This document shows, in pieces, positions 1 to 9,660 of a DNA stretch of 28,638 bases. This DNA is from Cymbomonas tetramitiformis (Eukaryota; Chlorophyta; Pyramimonadophyceae; Pyramimonadales; Pyramimonadaceae): NCBI GenBank assembly GCA_001247695.2, contig LGRX02035373.1, positions 1-28,638 of the forward strand, given 5' to 3'. The notes below the pieces were generated by a model. It was given only the letters and a program-made list of their open reading frames with translations, had not been told where the DNA came from and did not search any database. Within the stretch, counting starts at the first letter, position 1. Every line of letters starts with the position of its first letter. The translations under genes and the position numbers were made by a program.

Positions 1-456
1 TGATGCGCGTGCCTGGGAGCAGCACACCGCGCACGCATGCCCCGCCGCCGAGCGCGGAGCGCGGCACCCACACTCGGGGTGCTGATGAGGCCGGCGAGCT
101 TCAAGCTCCGGGCGAGTGCACCCGTCTCGACGGGACGCATCTCCACGCAGAGCGTCGGCACGGACTTCGCCATGAATCTTGAAGTTGTGGATGTTCGTAG
201 CACCACCAACCGCGAAAACCCCGGAGCGGGTGTCAGCGGGTTGGCGGCACCCCAGATACTCGTCGATGGTGTCGGGCACCCGCTCCTCGGCGACAGCGAA
301 GGAGAAGGCGGAAGCGGTGTCGTAGAGCCCCGGCTTGCCGTCCGCAATGTAGCAAACGGCGTCGAATCGGGCGGCGTCGTTGTCGTCCATGGCGTGCTGG
401 AACAACGTGGCAAACGCGGGTTCCTCACCCCATCTCAAGCGTCGGTGTTTAGCCAA
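1..456 (-). pseudogene. Gag-like C-terminal fragment, running off the window edge
   Basis: The minus strand is open for 152 codons from 456 to the window edge; a TGA lies immediately upstream (457-459) and the first ATG is at 390-388. The translation looks like real protein: an acidic helical stretch (AMDDNDAARFDAVCYIADG), then YDTASAFSFAVAEERVPDTI, and a Cys/His-rich tail containing HPECGCRAP and ACAVCC that could be a zinc-knuckle-like end. It lies downstream of, and in the same direction as, the gag-like frames at 482-1401, so I read it as the distal part of the same broken gene. About 30-200 bp of lower-GC sequence separates the two. The family is inferred from general style only; no catalytic motif is present. 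The overlapping plus-strand frame at 37-510 looks like its shadow. Confidence 0.4.
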
Positions 457-481
457 TCATGGCCAAAATCGCAGTGTAAAA

Positions 482-1401
482 TTAAACGTGCGTGGTACCA
501 AACCTGCTGAATATATCAGCTTGACTGTATATTCGGAGTGTGATAATCAGAATAGATACAACTGGATCGAGAGAATACCGAGTCTTCCCGTTATATGTTC
601 GGGGTCTACGGTTCCGGGACCGGTGACAGTCATACACCCTAACTATAGGAATGACAATCGGGGCGTCACTTCCAGCACGAATGCGAAGGCACAGTGTGGA
701 AAAAGAGAAAGGCGCACCAGCGCGAAGTTCACGAATAATGTTGACGTACAACGGTGTTTGCTTGGCGGAGTCAGCGAGGACGTGCCACAGGTCTTTGACA
801 CGCTTGGCCTCGTTGTACTCTGGGTTGATACGGGCATGCTTGTCGCCGAGGGTGCGGATGGCGGTGAGCTGGGGTGCAGGGTCCTCGCGCTCGTCGAGGA
901 TGGTGGCGCGCACCTTCACCCAGTAGCGGTCGGTGTCGCGGAGTCCGGGACGCCCTCGACTTCGTACCGTAACCGCTGCAGGATATAGCGGCCGTCGCCA
1001 GGATGAGAACGTGCAGCCTCGGAATAAAGGCCCAAAGTTGTACCACGAAGAACCACTGGAAGAACCGTGAAGATGATCTCGTTCAAAACCACGTGATAAA
1101 AATCGTAGTCGTGCTCGAGGTCCAGAAGCTTGGAAAATTCGGGGAAGGAAATAGGGAATATGACATGGCGGAGTGCAACGAGCAGAGCCGCAAAGTCCGT
1201 GTCAGCAGAATCACCATCGAGGGTATACCCTTTCTTAGGGTCGAAGCCACCAGGACGCAAAATGGTCACGATGTCGGTAGAGTAAGCGAAGGCGTAGGCG
1301 AGCTGCTCCAAGTACTCATCCTCCCTGCCCTCCTCGACAGGGGTGGGCAGTAAAACCGACGGGTCGTTGAAAAACACGAACGGCGTGGGCGAAGGACGCA
1401 A
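482..1401 (-). pseudogene. Frameshifted Gag-like coding region
   Basis: Two minus-strand frames overlap by four bases: 1401-916 (161 codons) and 919-482 (145 codons). The first ends with GRYILQRLRYEVEGV followed by a shifted tail; the second continues naturally with VKVRATILDER and a charged helical region (YNEAKRVKDLWHVLADS). A single-base frame change near 920-955 would join them. The leucine-rich helices, an RYILQRLRYEVEGV-like element and no enzyme motif resemble retrotransposon capsid (Gag) proteins, but this is inference. The frame at 1401 opens with TTG, not ATG, so the true start is unknown or lost. From about 650 to 482 base composition becomes AT-richer and the translation stops looking like protein, which suggests an insertion or decay before the fragment at 456-1. 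Confidence 0.4.
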
Positions 1402-1613
1402 GGAAGAAGGACGCGAACGTAGGGACGCGGTAGAGACAACCCGCCTCTGCCGCGGGGAACCCGGTGTCGCAGTACCCTCCCCAGTGGAATTCGAGGGAGA
1501 ACCACCATCACGACGTGCTGATATCGAAGCGCCTCTGCGAAGCTGGATTGGCGTGGATGAGACATTGCTGGAAGGAAGTAGGCGGCCAGAGGCTGGGGTG
1601 ATATTTTCCCAAC

Positions 1614-1699
1614 GGACCCCCTATATTTTTCGAAATTTGGACATTTTTTATGCTGAATTTTCACCTATATTTTGAATAAAATTTTGAAAAATTCTTGGT
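1614..1699 (-). repeat. AT-rich dispersed repeat, copy 1
   Basis: Read on the minus strand, this stretch (ATTTTTCAAAATTTTATTC ... AATGTCCAAATTTCGAAAAATAT followed by GGGGGTC, spaced out here) parallels plus-strand 16217-16302, with the same order of words and similar length. It separates the gag-like frames from the Pro/Ser-rich frames upstream. Its function is unknown. Confidence 0.45.
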
Positions 1700-1816
1700 C
1701 GGGCCAACTCATAAACCCTCCGGGAATCCATAGGCTCGGCCCCCAAAACCAACATACGACGGAGATATGAGCCATTCAAAAAAGCTCTTACGGTGGGTAT
1801 ACCCACCGTAAGATTC

Positions 1817-2995
1817 TCAGAATAGGCATAAGGCCACATGGCCCTGGTCCTCGTCTTCCAACATGTCACCCCACCTGACCGAGGCAGAGGGTGGGTGGGT
1901 GACAGTGTGGGGTGATTGGAGTGACTGCTTGAGATGCATCCATCTCCATCTGGCCATGGCAGAGGCTGAGTCTGTGAGGTCTGTCCGTGAGGCCGGTGGT
2001 GCATCGTGAGGTGGTACCGAAGACTGAGGCTCTGGAGACGGTGGGTGGGCCGTGGTGGAGGGTGGTGCCAGCAGTGGGTCGAATGGCAGTGTGCCGCCAT
2101 AACTACTGTACTGCCCTCGAGGTGGCACATGATGGATGTGGAAAGTCGGAGGTGAAGGTGTGCTGGTGATGGAGTACACATCTGGGGGAAAGCCGGGGTG
2201 CCCGAGGATACCAGTGGCGTTAGTGATACGGTGTTTGGGGAATGGTGGGGGAGAGAAGGCCCTAGCAACAGCCGGTCTGGGGTCACTGTCCGTCGTGCCG
2301 GCCGTGTAGGCACCATCTGACAAGTCGGTTACTGGGGCATCACCTGAGGCCTTGGTTACACAGGTACTGACTGTTGAGCTGTCTGTTGTATCACCACCTG
2401 AGGCCAAGCCTGTGGGGGACCGACTGCTGAGCTGTCTGCCGTGTCACCACCTGAGGCCAAGCCTGTGGGGGGACCGACCTGCTGGCTCGGCCGTCACTGC
2501 CTGAGTTGTTGAGCGTCTGCTGTGTCACCACCTGAGGCCAAGCCTGTGGGGGGACCGACTGCTGAGCTGTCTGCTGTGTCACCACCTGAGGCCGTCATGG
2601 CTGCGGCTGTGTGGATACGGTTCTGACCAGTGCCGTACCCACAGCTCGTAACAGTAAGATAACCCGGATAATAAGGAAATACGAGGTAAACATAGCCATT
2701 CGACAGAGTGCCTGAACAATTCGGAGGCAAATAAACCGGCATGACAGTGCCGTGAGACGGCACCACATGATGACGGTAGTGATAGTGGGGGCGGTTGCCG
2801 GCACACCGTAGGGTAACGAGGTGGTGACGGGGTCGGTGGCTGCAAGGGACTCGTCCGATCCGACTGCAGCATCCACAACGGCACGAGTGGTGGCAGCATA
2901 TGGGTCGTGGAGAGTGAATGGTGGCTGCCGGGGGAGTGCAGCCTGGGTTGGGGGTGATGGTGGGGGTGTGGTCTGGGTCCCGACTGAGCACTCAC
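1817..2995 (-). pseudogene. Broken Pro/Ser/His-rich low-complexity protein
   Basis: Three overlapping minus-strand frames (2991-2494, 2876-2595 and 2407-1817) read as one Pro/Ser/Thr-rich protein if frame is changed near 2765 and again inside the 54-bp repeat at 2388-2600. The middle carries an 18-residue repeat of the type LASGGDTADSSAVGPPTG. The distal part is rich in PPP and SPP and has His clusters. No catalytic domain is seen. It lies upstream of the gag-like frames in the same direction and could be the disordered N-terminal half of the same retrotransposon Gag, or an unrelated repeat-rich host gene. None of these frames has a convincing start codon. Confidence 0.3.
2388..2600. repeat. 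54-bp minisatellite, about four units
   Basis: Units begin TCACCACCTGAGGCCAAGCC and continue with TGTGGGGGGACCGACTGCTG. Starts are near 2389, 2443, 2525 and 2579, and the second unit carries an extra segment of about 28 bp. 54 bp equals 18 codons on the minus strand, so the repeat is coding-compatible. The first unit has one G fewer in its G-run, which breaks frame. Confidence 0.75.
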
Positions 2996-3015
2996 TGTAC
3001 GACTGTACTGTCTGG

Positions 3016-4081
3016 ATGGCTACTATCCGCCCGTTTAGTCCTTTACACAGGACTTTGCGGAAATGGATATTATGACTAAAATCTTGGGCCTAGACCCCAA
3101 CACAATGCAGCTTCAAAAAATCGTTTGGGACACAGGTTAGGTGCCTATCCTAGTGGGGGGCCGAATTTCCACGGTTGGGTACTCGTAATCTAGCCGCGGT
3201 TTAGGGCTATATTTTGGTCAAATTTAATTATTTGTTTTAGTCCTTTGGGAAGGACTAAAAGCGGCATGGTCCATAATGGCCCCTTAGATGGACAGGGGGC
3301 GGTGTACCACCACCCACACATCAAGTTTATGACCAAAAGTAAAGGTGCATAACCGTAAATGGCTTATAATGACGATACATTATGCTCTCAGCGCATGGTA
3401 AACACCACCACTGAGAAGAAAAAGCTGAATTATGACATTTTTTGACCCAAAATTCGAGCAAAATCTTCAATAACACGCACCCTAATGGTTGGAAAATTCC
3501 ATAAAAAATACCGAGGTATATTTTGAAGTCATATTTATGCATCACCATGCTCACTATTGGTAATATGTCTCATAAACCACATGATATGGGCCATGCAAAG
3601 CTGTAAATTGGGCAATGTGGCCCCATACTTAAGCAGTTCCCGCTAATACAAATATGGCAAGTACTGCCGAGTAGTAGCCATATAACGACCAATGGCATTA
3701 TCCTAATTCACCGTCACACCCACCTATCATTGGGTAGGCTATACTTGTGCAATATTACCACTTGCGGCACCTATCTGGCACCTAGAGATCTCCCCAAAAA
3801 AATCATGAAAATCAGGTACTGAAATCAGCTTAAGGATTTGGATGGATTTCATGGAATTGGTAAAGTGCATGCCACATGAGCGTCCACCAACAGCAGCATA
3901 CGCCATCCCCTGGTCAATGGAGGGTTCAGGGACTTAGTTTGGGCCATATTGGTGACACAAAACCAGCCATGGGGTCCCCGCTATTGGCTAGGTCGTTCAA
4001 AAGAATTCCACGGCGCTGGTCCTTCCCCAAGGACTAGATTTCAATTTAGTTCTTTACATAGGACTAGCGGATAGTAGCCAT
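3016..4081. mobile_element. Non-autonomous element with 15-bp terminal inverted repeats
   Basis: ATGGCTACTATCCGC at 3016-3030 is exactly inverted at 4067-4081. Just inside each end lies an imperfect palindrome of the form TAGTCCTTTACANAGGACT (3036-3054 and 4048-4066). The same word recurs as a near-perfect palindrome at 3236-3259 (TTTAGTCCTT then AAGGACTAAA) and near 4018-4035. The 1066-bp interior is AT-richer than its surroundings and has no convincing reading frame. The element lies between minus-strand Pro/Ser-rich frames on both sides (4446-4082 and 2995-1817), so it may have inserted into one gene. I could not identify a target duplication, so the transposon superfamily is unassigned. 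Confidence 0.55.
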
Positions 4082-4446
4082 GGGTGTAAGCCGAGTGTGT
4101 AAGCCCGTTCTGCTGCCTCTGAATCCGTAACTGTTTCTGTCTCCATCTCCTCCGTTGCCTCCATCCGAGTGCTGTGATCTGAGCCGGTTACCGAGGTGCT
4201 GTCCGATAGTGTGGATAGGGCCAGTGGAGAGGTGTTGTCTGACAGTGTAGAAGAGGCAGGCACCGTGTGGGCAGACAAGCCAGGCACTGCAGTGTGGGCA
4301 GGGGCACTGAAAGAGAAGAAGCGAGTGCCCCTAGGTGGGTTAGGCTGCGAGTCGTCCTCTGGCTGCTGCTGTGGCTGTGGGGGGAGGGTTGAGGTGGGGG
4401 TTGTGGATCTGCCAGTGGGAGGTTCTGCGTAACACGCACGGAACAC
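4054..4446 (-). pseudogene. Pro/Ser/Thr-rich reading frame truncated by the 3016-4081 element
   Basis: The minus-strand frame gives a 130-residue, strongly biased protein: a polyglutamine/proline patch (PPQPQQQPEDD), repeated TLSD/STLSDS segments and an acidic MEATEEMETETVTDSE stretch. Its last eight codons lie inside the inverted-repeat element, so the original gene continued beyond 4082. The first codon is not ATG. The composition is like the frames at 1817-2995, and I infer the two were once continuous. It has no recognisable domain and could be a low-complexity Gag N-terminus or a host protein. Confidence 0.3.
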
Positions 4447-4535
4447 AAAGTAGGAGCTCTCCCGGGTACTGGCTAAACAGCGGGTCTTCTGTAATCTTTA
4501 CTGCCGCGCGTCTAGAACATTTGTCGCATTGTGGC

Positions 4536-4719
4536 CAAGGTTGTCAATCAGATCTGAAATCAGTCTGATCGTCTGATAATCAGCCTGATTGTCTGATCTG
4601 ATTGTCTGATCGTCTGATCTGATCGTCTGATTATCTGATGATACATCACTACTAAGCATCTGACAATCTGATCTGATCCGATCGTCCGATAATCAGATTC
4701 TGTCTGATTGACAACCTTG
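4536..4719. mobile_element. hAT-like MITE built from a TCTGAT word
   Basis: The ends are a 17-bp perfect inverted repeat, CAAGGTTGTCAATCAGA (4536-4552) and its complement (4703-4719). CAAGG fits the YARNG start known for hAT transposons. Flanks are attgtggc (4528-4535) and attgtgcg (4720-4727): an 8-bp target duplication matching at the first six positions, the hAT length. The 150-bp interior is almost entirely reiterated TCTGAT/TGATCG words in both orientations, with TGATCTGATCGTCTGAT-like palindromes. It is too short to code. Confidence 0.75.
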
Positions 4720-5275
4720 ATTGTGCGTGGCCGAACACGCGGCATAACACTCAAGACTCCGCCTCCTCTTCATCCTCTGATAATTCCGGAGAAGGCGGCA
4801 GAAAGCCGACCGTCTCAGCTGGCCAAGCAACGATGCCCACCGGCCAAGCTACACGCGGATGAAACCAAGCCCCGAACCCCTGAAACCACCACGCTCTACG
4901 GTTCGTACCTTTCAATGTCGGGAGGTACTGACATCAACTACTGTTACAAACTCTTGAGAAGAGAGCTGTGCTCTCGGGGCTTGGAAAGTGAGAAACTCCC
5001 GATGCTCAACAACTCTTGTGTTTTGAGCACTCACTCGTGACACGTCTCGGTGTCACACGAGTGTCACCCGTCCGATCATATATGTGCATCTGATCCGCCC
5101 CCCGACACTGAGTGTCGTGTCTCTCGATTTGTCTTTTACGGAATAACCTAAATTATCGGTTGGCGATAATTGTGAAGAGTTCTCTACCGATCAAACTTGG
5201 AAGCCCGAGACCCCGCTCAGAATCCTGCGAGCGGAACCCGCGACGGCGAGCCCTGGGTTCGTGGAACCTGTGGCG

Positions 5276-6124
5276 ATGAGGAAAGATCAAGTGGAGGGCA
5301 TCGAGAAAATGATCAAGACCATGCCAATTCATGTAAACGATGACTTTAAACCAGAGCACCAAGCCTTTTGGGACGATGTTTTGGAAGTGCAAAAACATTA
5401 CCTTGCCGGTGGGGCGCGCCGTGATCCTCAAGTTCCTGCCTTACGTCATGCCAACCGTATATCGCAACGAGCAATCGCGTGTTTTAGTGGACGCCATAGA
5501 GGAAGCGGCAGGAGTAACAACACGGGCGTTGGCGGTGCAAGCCGCGGAATTTCGACTACCCCAACACCTTGAGGAGCGTTTGTATCCTTTCCCCGTATGA
5601 TGTATGCGGGGAAAGGCCGAAGTGAGCCACGGAAGCGGGCTGCGGAGCGGTATGTGTTGAACCCCGACTTTGAGGTGGCGTTCGAACAGACGGATGCCGG
5701 GTCGTTAGCGGTATACCTTGCTCCTGAGAATGAGACGGGCAAGTTCTCGTTTCGGATCTCTTTAAACCGGAACACCGACTCCCCTCCTCTATACTTGGTG
5801 AGAGTCAAGGCCGTGGATGCTAGGAGAAAACGCTTACAGCTCGAGTACTTAGCCCCGAAAATGCTCACGCACAAAGAGTCGCGACAAGTAGGGATCAAAT
5901 TGGCATGCAAACCAGACGCCTTTAAAACGTTGCTTGGGGTGTTACCTCGGTGGGAAGATTTCAGTAAAACTGATATGTTGCTTTCGTGGCGGAACCCAGA
6001 GAAAGATTTCGAGATTAAGAATATTCCGCAAGCACAATACGAGCAACTGCGTGTTACGATCGAAGCACAGAATGCCAAGCGCCAACGAACGGATGACAAT
6101 GCAACTTGTGAGGCCAGTAGTTAA
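5276..6124 (+). CDS. Unrecognised protein gene with two homopolymer-associated frame changes
   Basis: Three plus-strand segments read as one protein: 5276 to about 5410 (from ATG, MRKDQVEGIEKMIKTMP), then the next frame to about 5593 (VILKFLPYVMPTVYRNEQSR), then the first frame again from 5597 to the TAA at 6124 (AERYVLNPDFEVAFEQTD onward). The first change sits at a GGGG run near 5410 and the second at a CCCC run at 5591-5594. One base fewer and one base more, respectively, would keep a single frame, which suggests sequencing error or very recent decay. The same frame is open upstream to 5147 without another ATG. The protein would be about 280 residues, mixed alpha/beta, soluble, with no membrane segment. 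I do not recognise the family. No GT-AG intron explains the shifts. Confidence 0.5.
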
Positions 6125-6458
6125 GTTAGAGAATAAGAACCCATAGATTTGTAAATTTGTATATAATTCTTACGCGGAAAATGTAAATTCCTGGATGTTC
6201 TCAAGCATAATCGTGTCCATTCATTTCCTGGGAGCAAAATACCTCCAAACTTTATCGCGCGAAAGAATTCGACAACCTATGTACATCTTTGGCATGTTGC
6301 ATTTACACCGTTGTAGCGTCATATATCGGAGACCGTGTAATTATAACCTGAAAAACACCTTCCGGCGAGAATCGAATGGCATGATATTCACAAAGATTTA
6401 CTATTCGAAAATTGACAAGAAATGACGCTCGTACTATTACGAAAGTAGACATAATAGT
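6125..6458. other. Spacer, nothing recognised
   Basis: AT-rich sequence between the 5276-6124 gene and the 142-bp satellite. Short frames on both strands have no protein character. I see no RNA gene, repeat or clear regulatory site. Confidence 0.4.
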
Positions 6459-7076
6459 GGGAGAATTTCGCATTTCCAAAAGGGTCCAAAAATGGCCCTC
6501 ATTACTTGCGCTTCTCCACCGCAATTTCTTCACATTTCCCGGTTCCCCTTAACCCCACTCAGGGGTCATTCGAAATGTAGGTGTATTATTCCAAAATATT
6601 GGGAGAATTTCACATTTCCAAAAGGGTCCAAAAATGGCCCTCATTACTTGCGCATGTCCACCGCAATTTCTTCATATTTCCCGGTTCCCCTTAACCCCGC
6701 TCAGGGGTCATTCGAAATCGTGTAGGCGTATTATTCCAGAACATTGGGAGAATTTCGCATTTCCAAAAGGGTCCAAAAATGGCCCTCGTTACTTGCGCAT
6801 GTCCACCGCAATTTCTTCACATTTCCCGGTTCTCCTTAACCCCGCTCAGGGGTCATTCGAAATATAGGCGTATTATTCCAGAACATTGGAAGAATTTCGC
6901 ATTTCCAAAAGGGTCCAAAAGTGGCCCTCATTACTTGCGCATGTCCACCGCAATTTCTTCACATTTCCCGGTTCCCCTAAACCCCGCTTAGGGGTCATTC
7001 GAAATATAGGCGTATTATTCCAGAATATTAGGTGAATTTCGCATTTCCAAAAGGGTCCAAAAGTGGCCCTCGTTAC
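6459..7076. repeat. 142-145-bp tandem repeat, about 4.3 units
   Basis: Units start GGGAGAATTTCGCATTTCCA at about 6459, 6601, 6746, 6888 and 7030 (last one partial). Each carries GGGTCCAAAAATGGCCC, a pyrimidine-rich centre and CAGGGGTCATTCGAAAT. Differences between copies are few, mostly single substitutions and a 3-base indel in the second unit. Reading frames such as MALITCACPPQFLHISRFPL recur with the unit and do not indicate a gene. Confidence 0.9.
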
Positions 7077-8019
7077 TTAATCAAATCACCATGATATCAT
7101 AATTTGCAAACAGATCCACTAGAATCAGGGCATGCCATAATGCATTCTATAACGTCCCAACCAACCGATTACCATATTCCGCAAAACGCCTTATTCCACG
7201 GCACCTCCTCGCTAATTCTTATGAACCTTGCTCCAAAGCAGGAAAAAATGACTTTGTATAAAGCCATTTCCCTCGAATTGTGTGTTCCAGGCAGACTGAG
7301 GTGCAGTTTATCATGTTTGAGATATGAGGTTTGTTAATGATAATAATAATAAAACATTTACACAGAGTAAGAGGACAAGGTCCTGGGAGGCTGTAACCCT
7401 GCACGAGGCAGGCTAGCAGAGGCTAGGGGCTATCCCCTCACTCATGGTGCGCTACCGTAGTAGCTCATCTCAGTATCCTATTGAGGTTTATTCTTTCAGA
7501 TTTGGCTTGTTAGACATCCGTTACGGCTAGGATGCAGAGACAGTTTCGATCCGAGTTTCAGAATTGCACAGTATGTAGGTTCCTGTAGGTTTAGTTTATA
7601 TGGGCTCTGGGATGGACGTACGTCTTAGCTGCATACACAGCATTTCTGTCACCACACTCCTCATGGAGTTGGTGTGCTAGGATTAGCTAGTTCGGGCAGC
7701 CCTGAACGGGAGTCCCGATGCATGCCCCCCTAGTGCTACTCTTCAGAGTGCTATTCTTCCGAGTAACTATGGTGACCCTTGACTGTGATGACAGCGTGCC
7801 ACGTGGGCAGTGTCACTTCTTCGGACTCAAACCCTATATCTGGGTTTGCAGTCTTTGTTTCTTGGCTTTTTATCATATCATATATATCGACTGCGGTTCG
7901 TTTAGACTTTCACTGTGTATACATATTCTGAGGAGTATCCGGTTAGGATATTCCAGTACATACTGTCAGTGGACAGACGGTCATACATCAGGGCATGGTA
8001 TCGTTAGTTGGGAAACGCG
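7077..8019. other. Spacer, no gene recognised
   Basis: Mixed-composition DNA with a short (TAA/ATA) run near 7337-7352. An ATG-initiated 111-codon plus-strand frame (7718-8053) has a hydrophobic middle (VCSLCFLAFYHIIYI), but ends inside the adjacent repeat cluster and has no family resemblance. I treat it as chance. Confidence 0.35.
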
Positions 8020-8640
8020 TAATCAATCGATTATTGATACTATCACAAAGTGATATTTTGATAGTGATATATACTATTACCCATTGATCGATTTTGATAT
8101 GTCTGGTTTACGATCGATTGATTTTGATATGTACCTAAATTGATCAATTGATATTAACGTGTGCATAAATCAATCAATTGATACTAATTACCACAAATGA
8201 TACTTACAAATTCTTGCCCTAGGGACTCACGCAACAAGCAAGCGAGTAACATCAAGTATCATAGTGTTTCACCTAGTATCCATAGTAGATCATCGCATGC
8301 TCTATAGTGACTTCACTCATGTTTTTTTTTTTTTCCGTGTCCTCGACTCCTCGTACCCCGACCATCGACACGTTCCTTCTGTACTTTCTGCTAATTGGGC
8401 ACGTATATCGACGATTTTGATTATCACAATAATCGGTACGTGATCGATCGATTTTGATTGAACTAATTTCATTTAGCGCGTTTTCGATTGATTGATTTTG
8501 ATTCAACCCTGTTTGTATCAATTGATTCTGATTTCTCTAAAAATCGATCGATTGATCTAATAATCACAATGTACCGCAAAATGTAATCAATTGATTCTGA
8601 TATTCTGATACTTGGTATATTGATCCGTGAAGTTATGATT
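8020..8640. repeat. Cluster of ATCGATTGATTTTGAT-type palindromic words
   Basis: Words such as ATCAATCGAT, TTGATCAATTGAT, GATCGATTGATTTTGATAT and CAATTGATTCTGATA recur in both orientations at 8020-8200 and 8420-8620, separated by about 200 bp of ordinary sequence with a poly-T run (about 8322-8335). The pattern of one short palindromic word with variable spacing matches that inside the elements at 4536-4719 and 26245-27170. I could not identify paired termini or a target duplication here. Confidence 0.6.
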
Positions 8641-9660
8641 AATCATGATAATCACTTTCAAACTCGAAAAACCACGAGAATGTGGTTAAGGGCCCGAAAA
8701 ATATAGATAATCAAATCGATTTCAAAATTTGTAAATATTATGATTGTTACTAATCGAATACGAAATTGAAACGCATGCCCACCCTTAGACGGAACACGTC
8801 AGGGCTTGATGCTTTTGGCTCCGATGAAGACAACGGGTGTAATTTTGAGAATCCCTCGGATATGATTATATGCCGGAACCTACATTTTCAAGGTCCAACG
8901 GAGATAGAGCCTGGTAAAAAAGATAATCTGGCTTACGGAGACAGGCTGGCTGCGTCTCCATTGTCGACACTGCAACATTATCACGTTAAAACGACATGCG
9001 AAATATCGCATATTCACATACCGAGTATCCAAAATCTCGCCAACTTGCCAAATCCCTTACAAGGGGATATATGATATTGGAGAGACGTTTATTATTTCGG
9101 TCCGATAAGAGAGCTAGATTGAGCATACAAATATAATACATGCATGTTCTGAATGAGTGACCGGCGTGACAATGTCATAGGCTGGAATTCTAGGAGCTTA
9201 CATGTGATGATACGATTGCTGCCTGCAGATCGACCGCAGTGCAAACTCCCTTTATGTATGCATGTACACGCAAATAAGTATATACATATTAGTTGCAGAC
9301 CATATGGTAGATGATCATCTTACATCTACAAGATCCAGATTATCCAGCAATATAAATACATGGTTTATAATATACCACAAATGCCAATTTTGAATGACAT
9401 GAAGCACACTTTAGACATGCCTCTAGGTATACAAATAGTTTCAAACTTTGCTTCCTATGAGCACCAGTGGGCCGAGGGGTCATATGTATACGTCGTTTCT
9501 TTAGATACTACTTGTATATTGAGCTGGCACAATCTTATCTTGGCAAATATTTGCTTTCCATCGGACAGTGGCTCATTGTGATCTTCGAGCCAACAGCAGA
9601 CTGCGGATGGTGATACGTGGGACTATGGCGGACGGTGGTTATGCGACAGCACGTGTTTCA
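8641..9660. other. Spacer with one weak small reading frame
   Basis: AT-rich sequence. From ATG 8775 a 100-codon frame ends at 9074 (MPTLRRNTSGLDAFGSDED at its start); it is hydrophilic with no recognised domain and may be chance. A second frame near 9360-9581 looks random. This interval is 3' of the minus-strand EF-hand gene and should hold its 3' untranslated region; no unambiguous polyadenylation signal was identified. Confidence 0.3.

Noticed and set aside
37..510. Plus-strand 157-codon frame
   Set aside because: Lies opposite a more protein-like minus-strand frame; biased Gly/Val composition is typical of a shadow.
6459..7076. CRISPR-like array
   Set aside because: Units are 142-145 bp and near identical throughout, with no short repeat alternating with unique spacers; a eukaryotic tandem repeat.
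7718..8053. ATG-initiated 111-codon frame with a hydrophobic stretch
   Set aside because: Ends within a repeat cluster, has no family resemblance and no supporting context.
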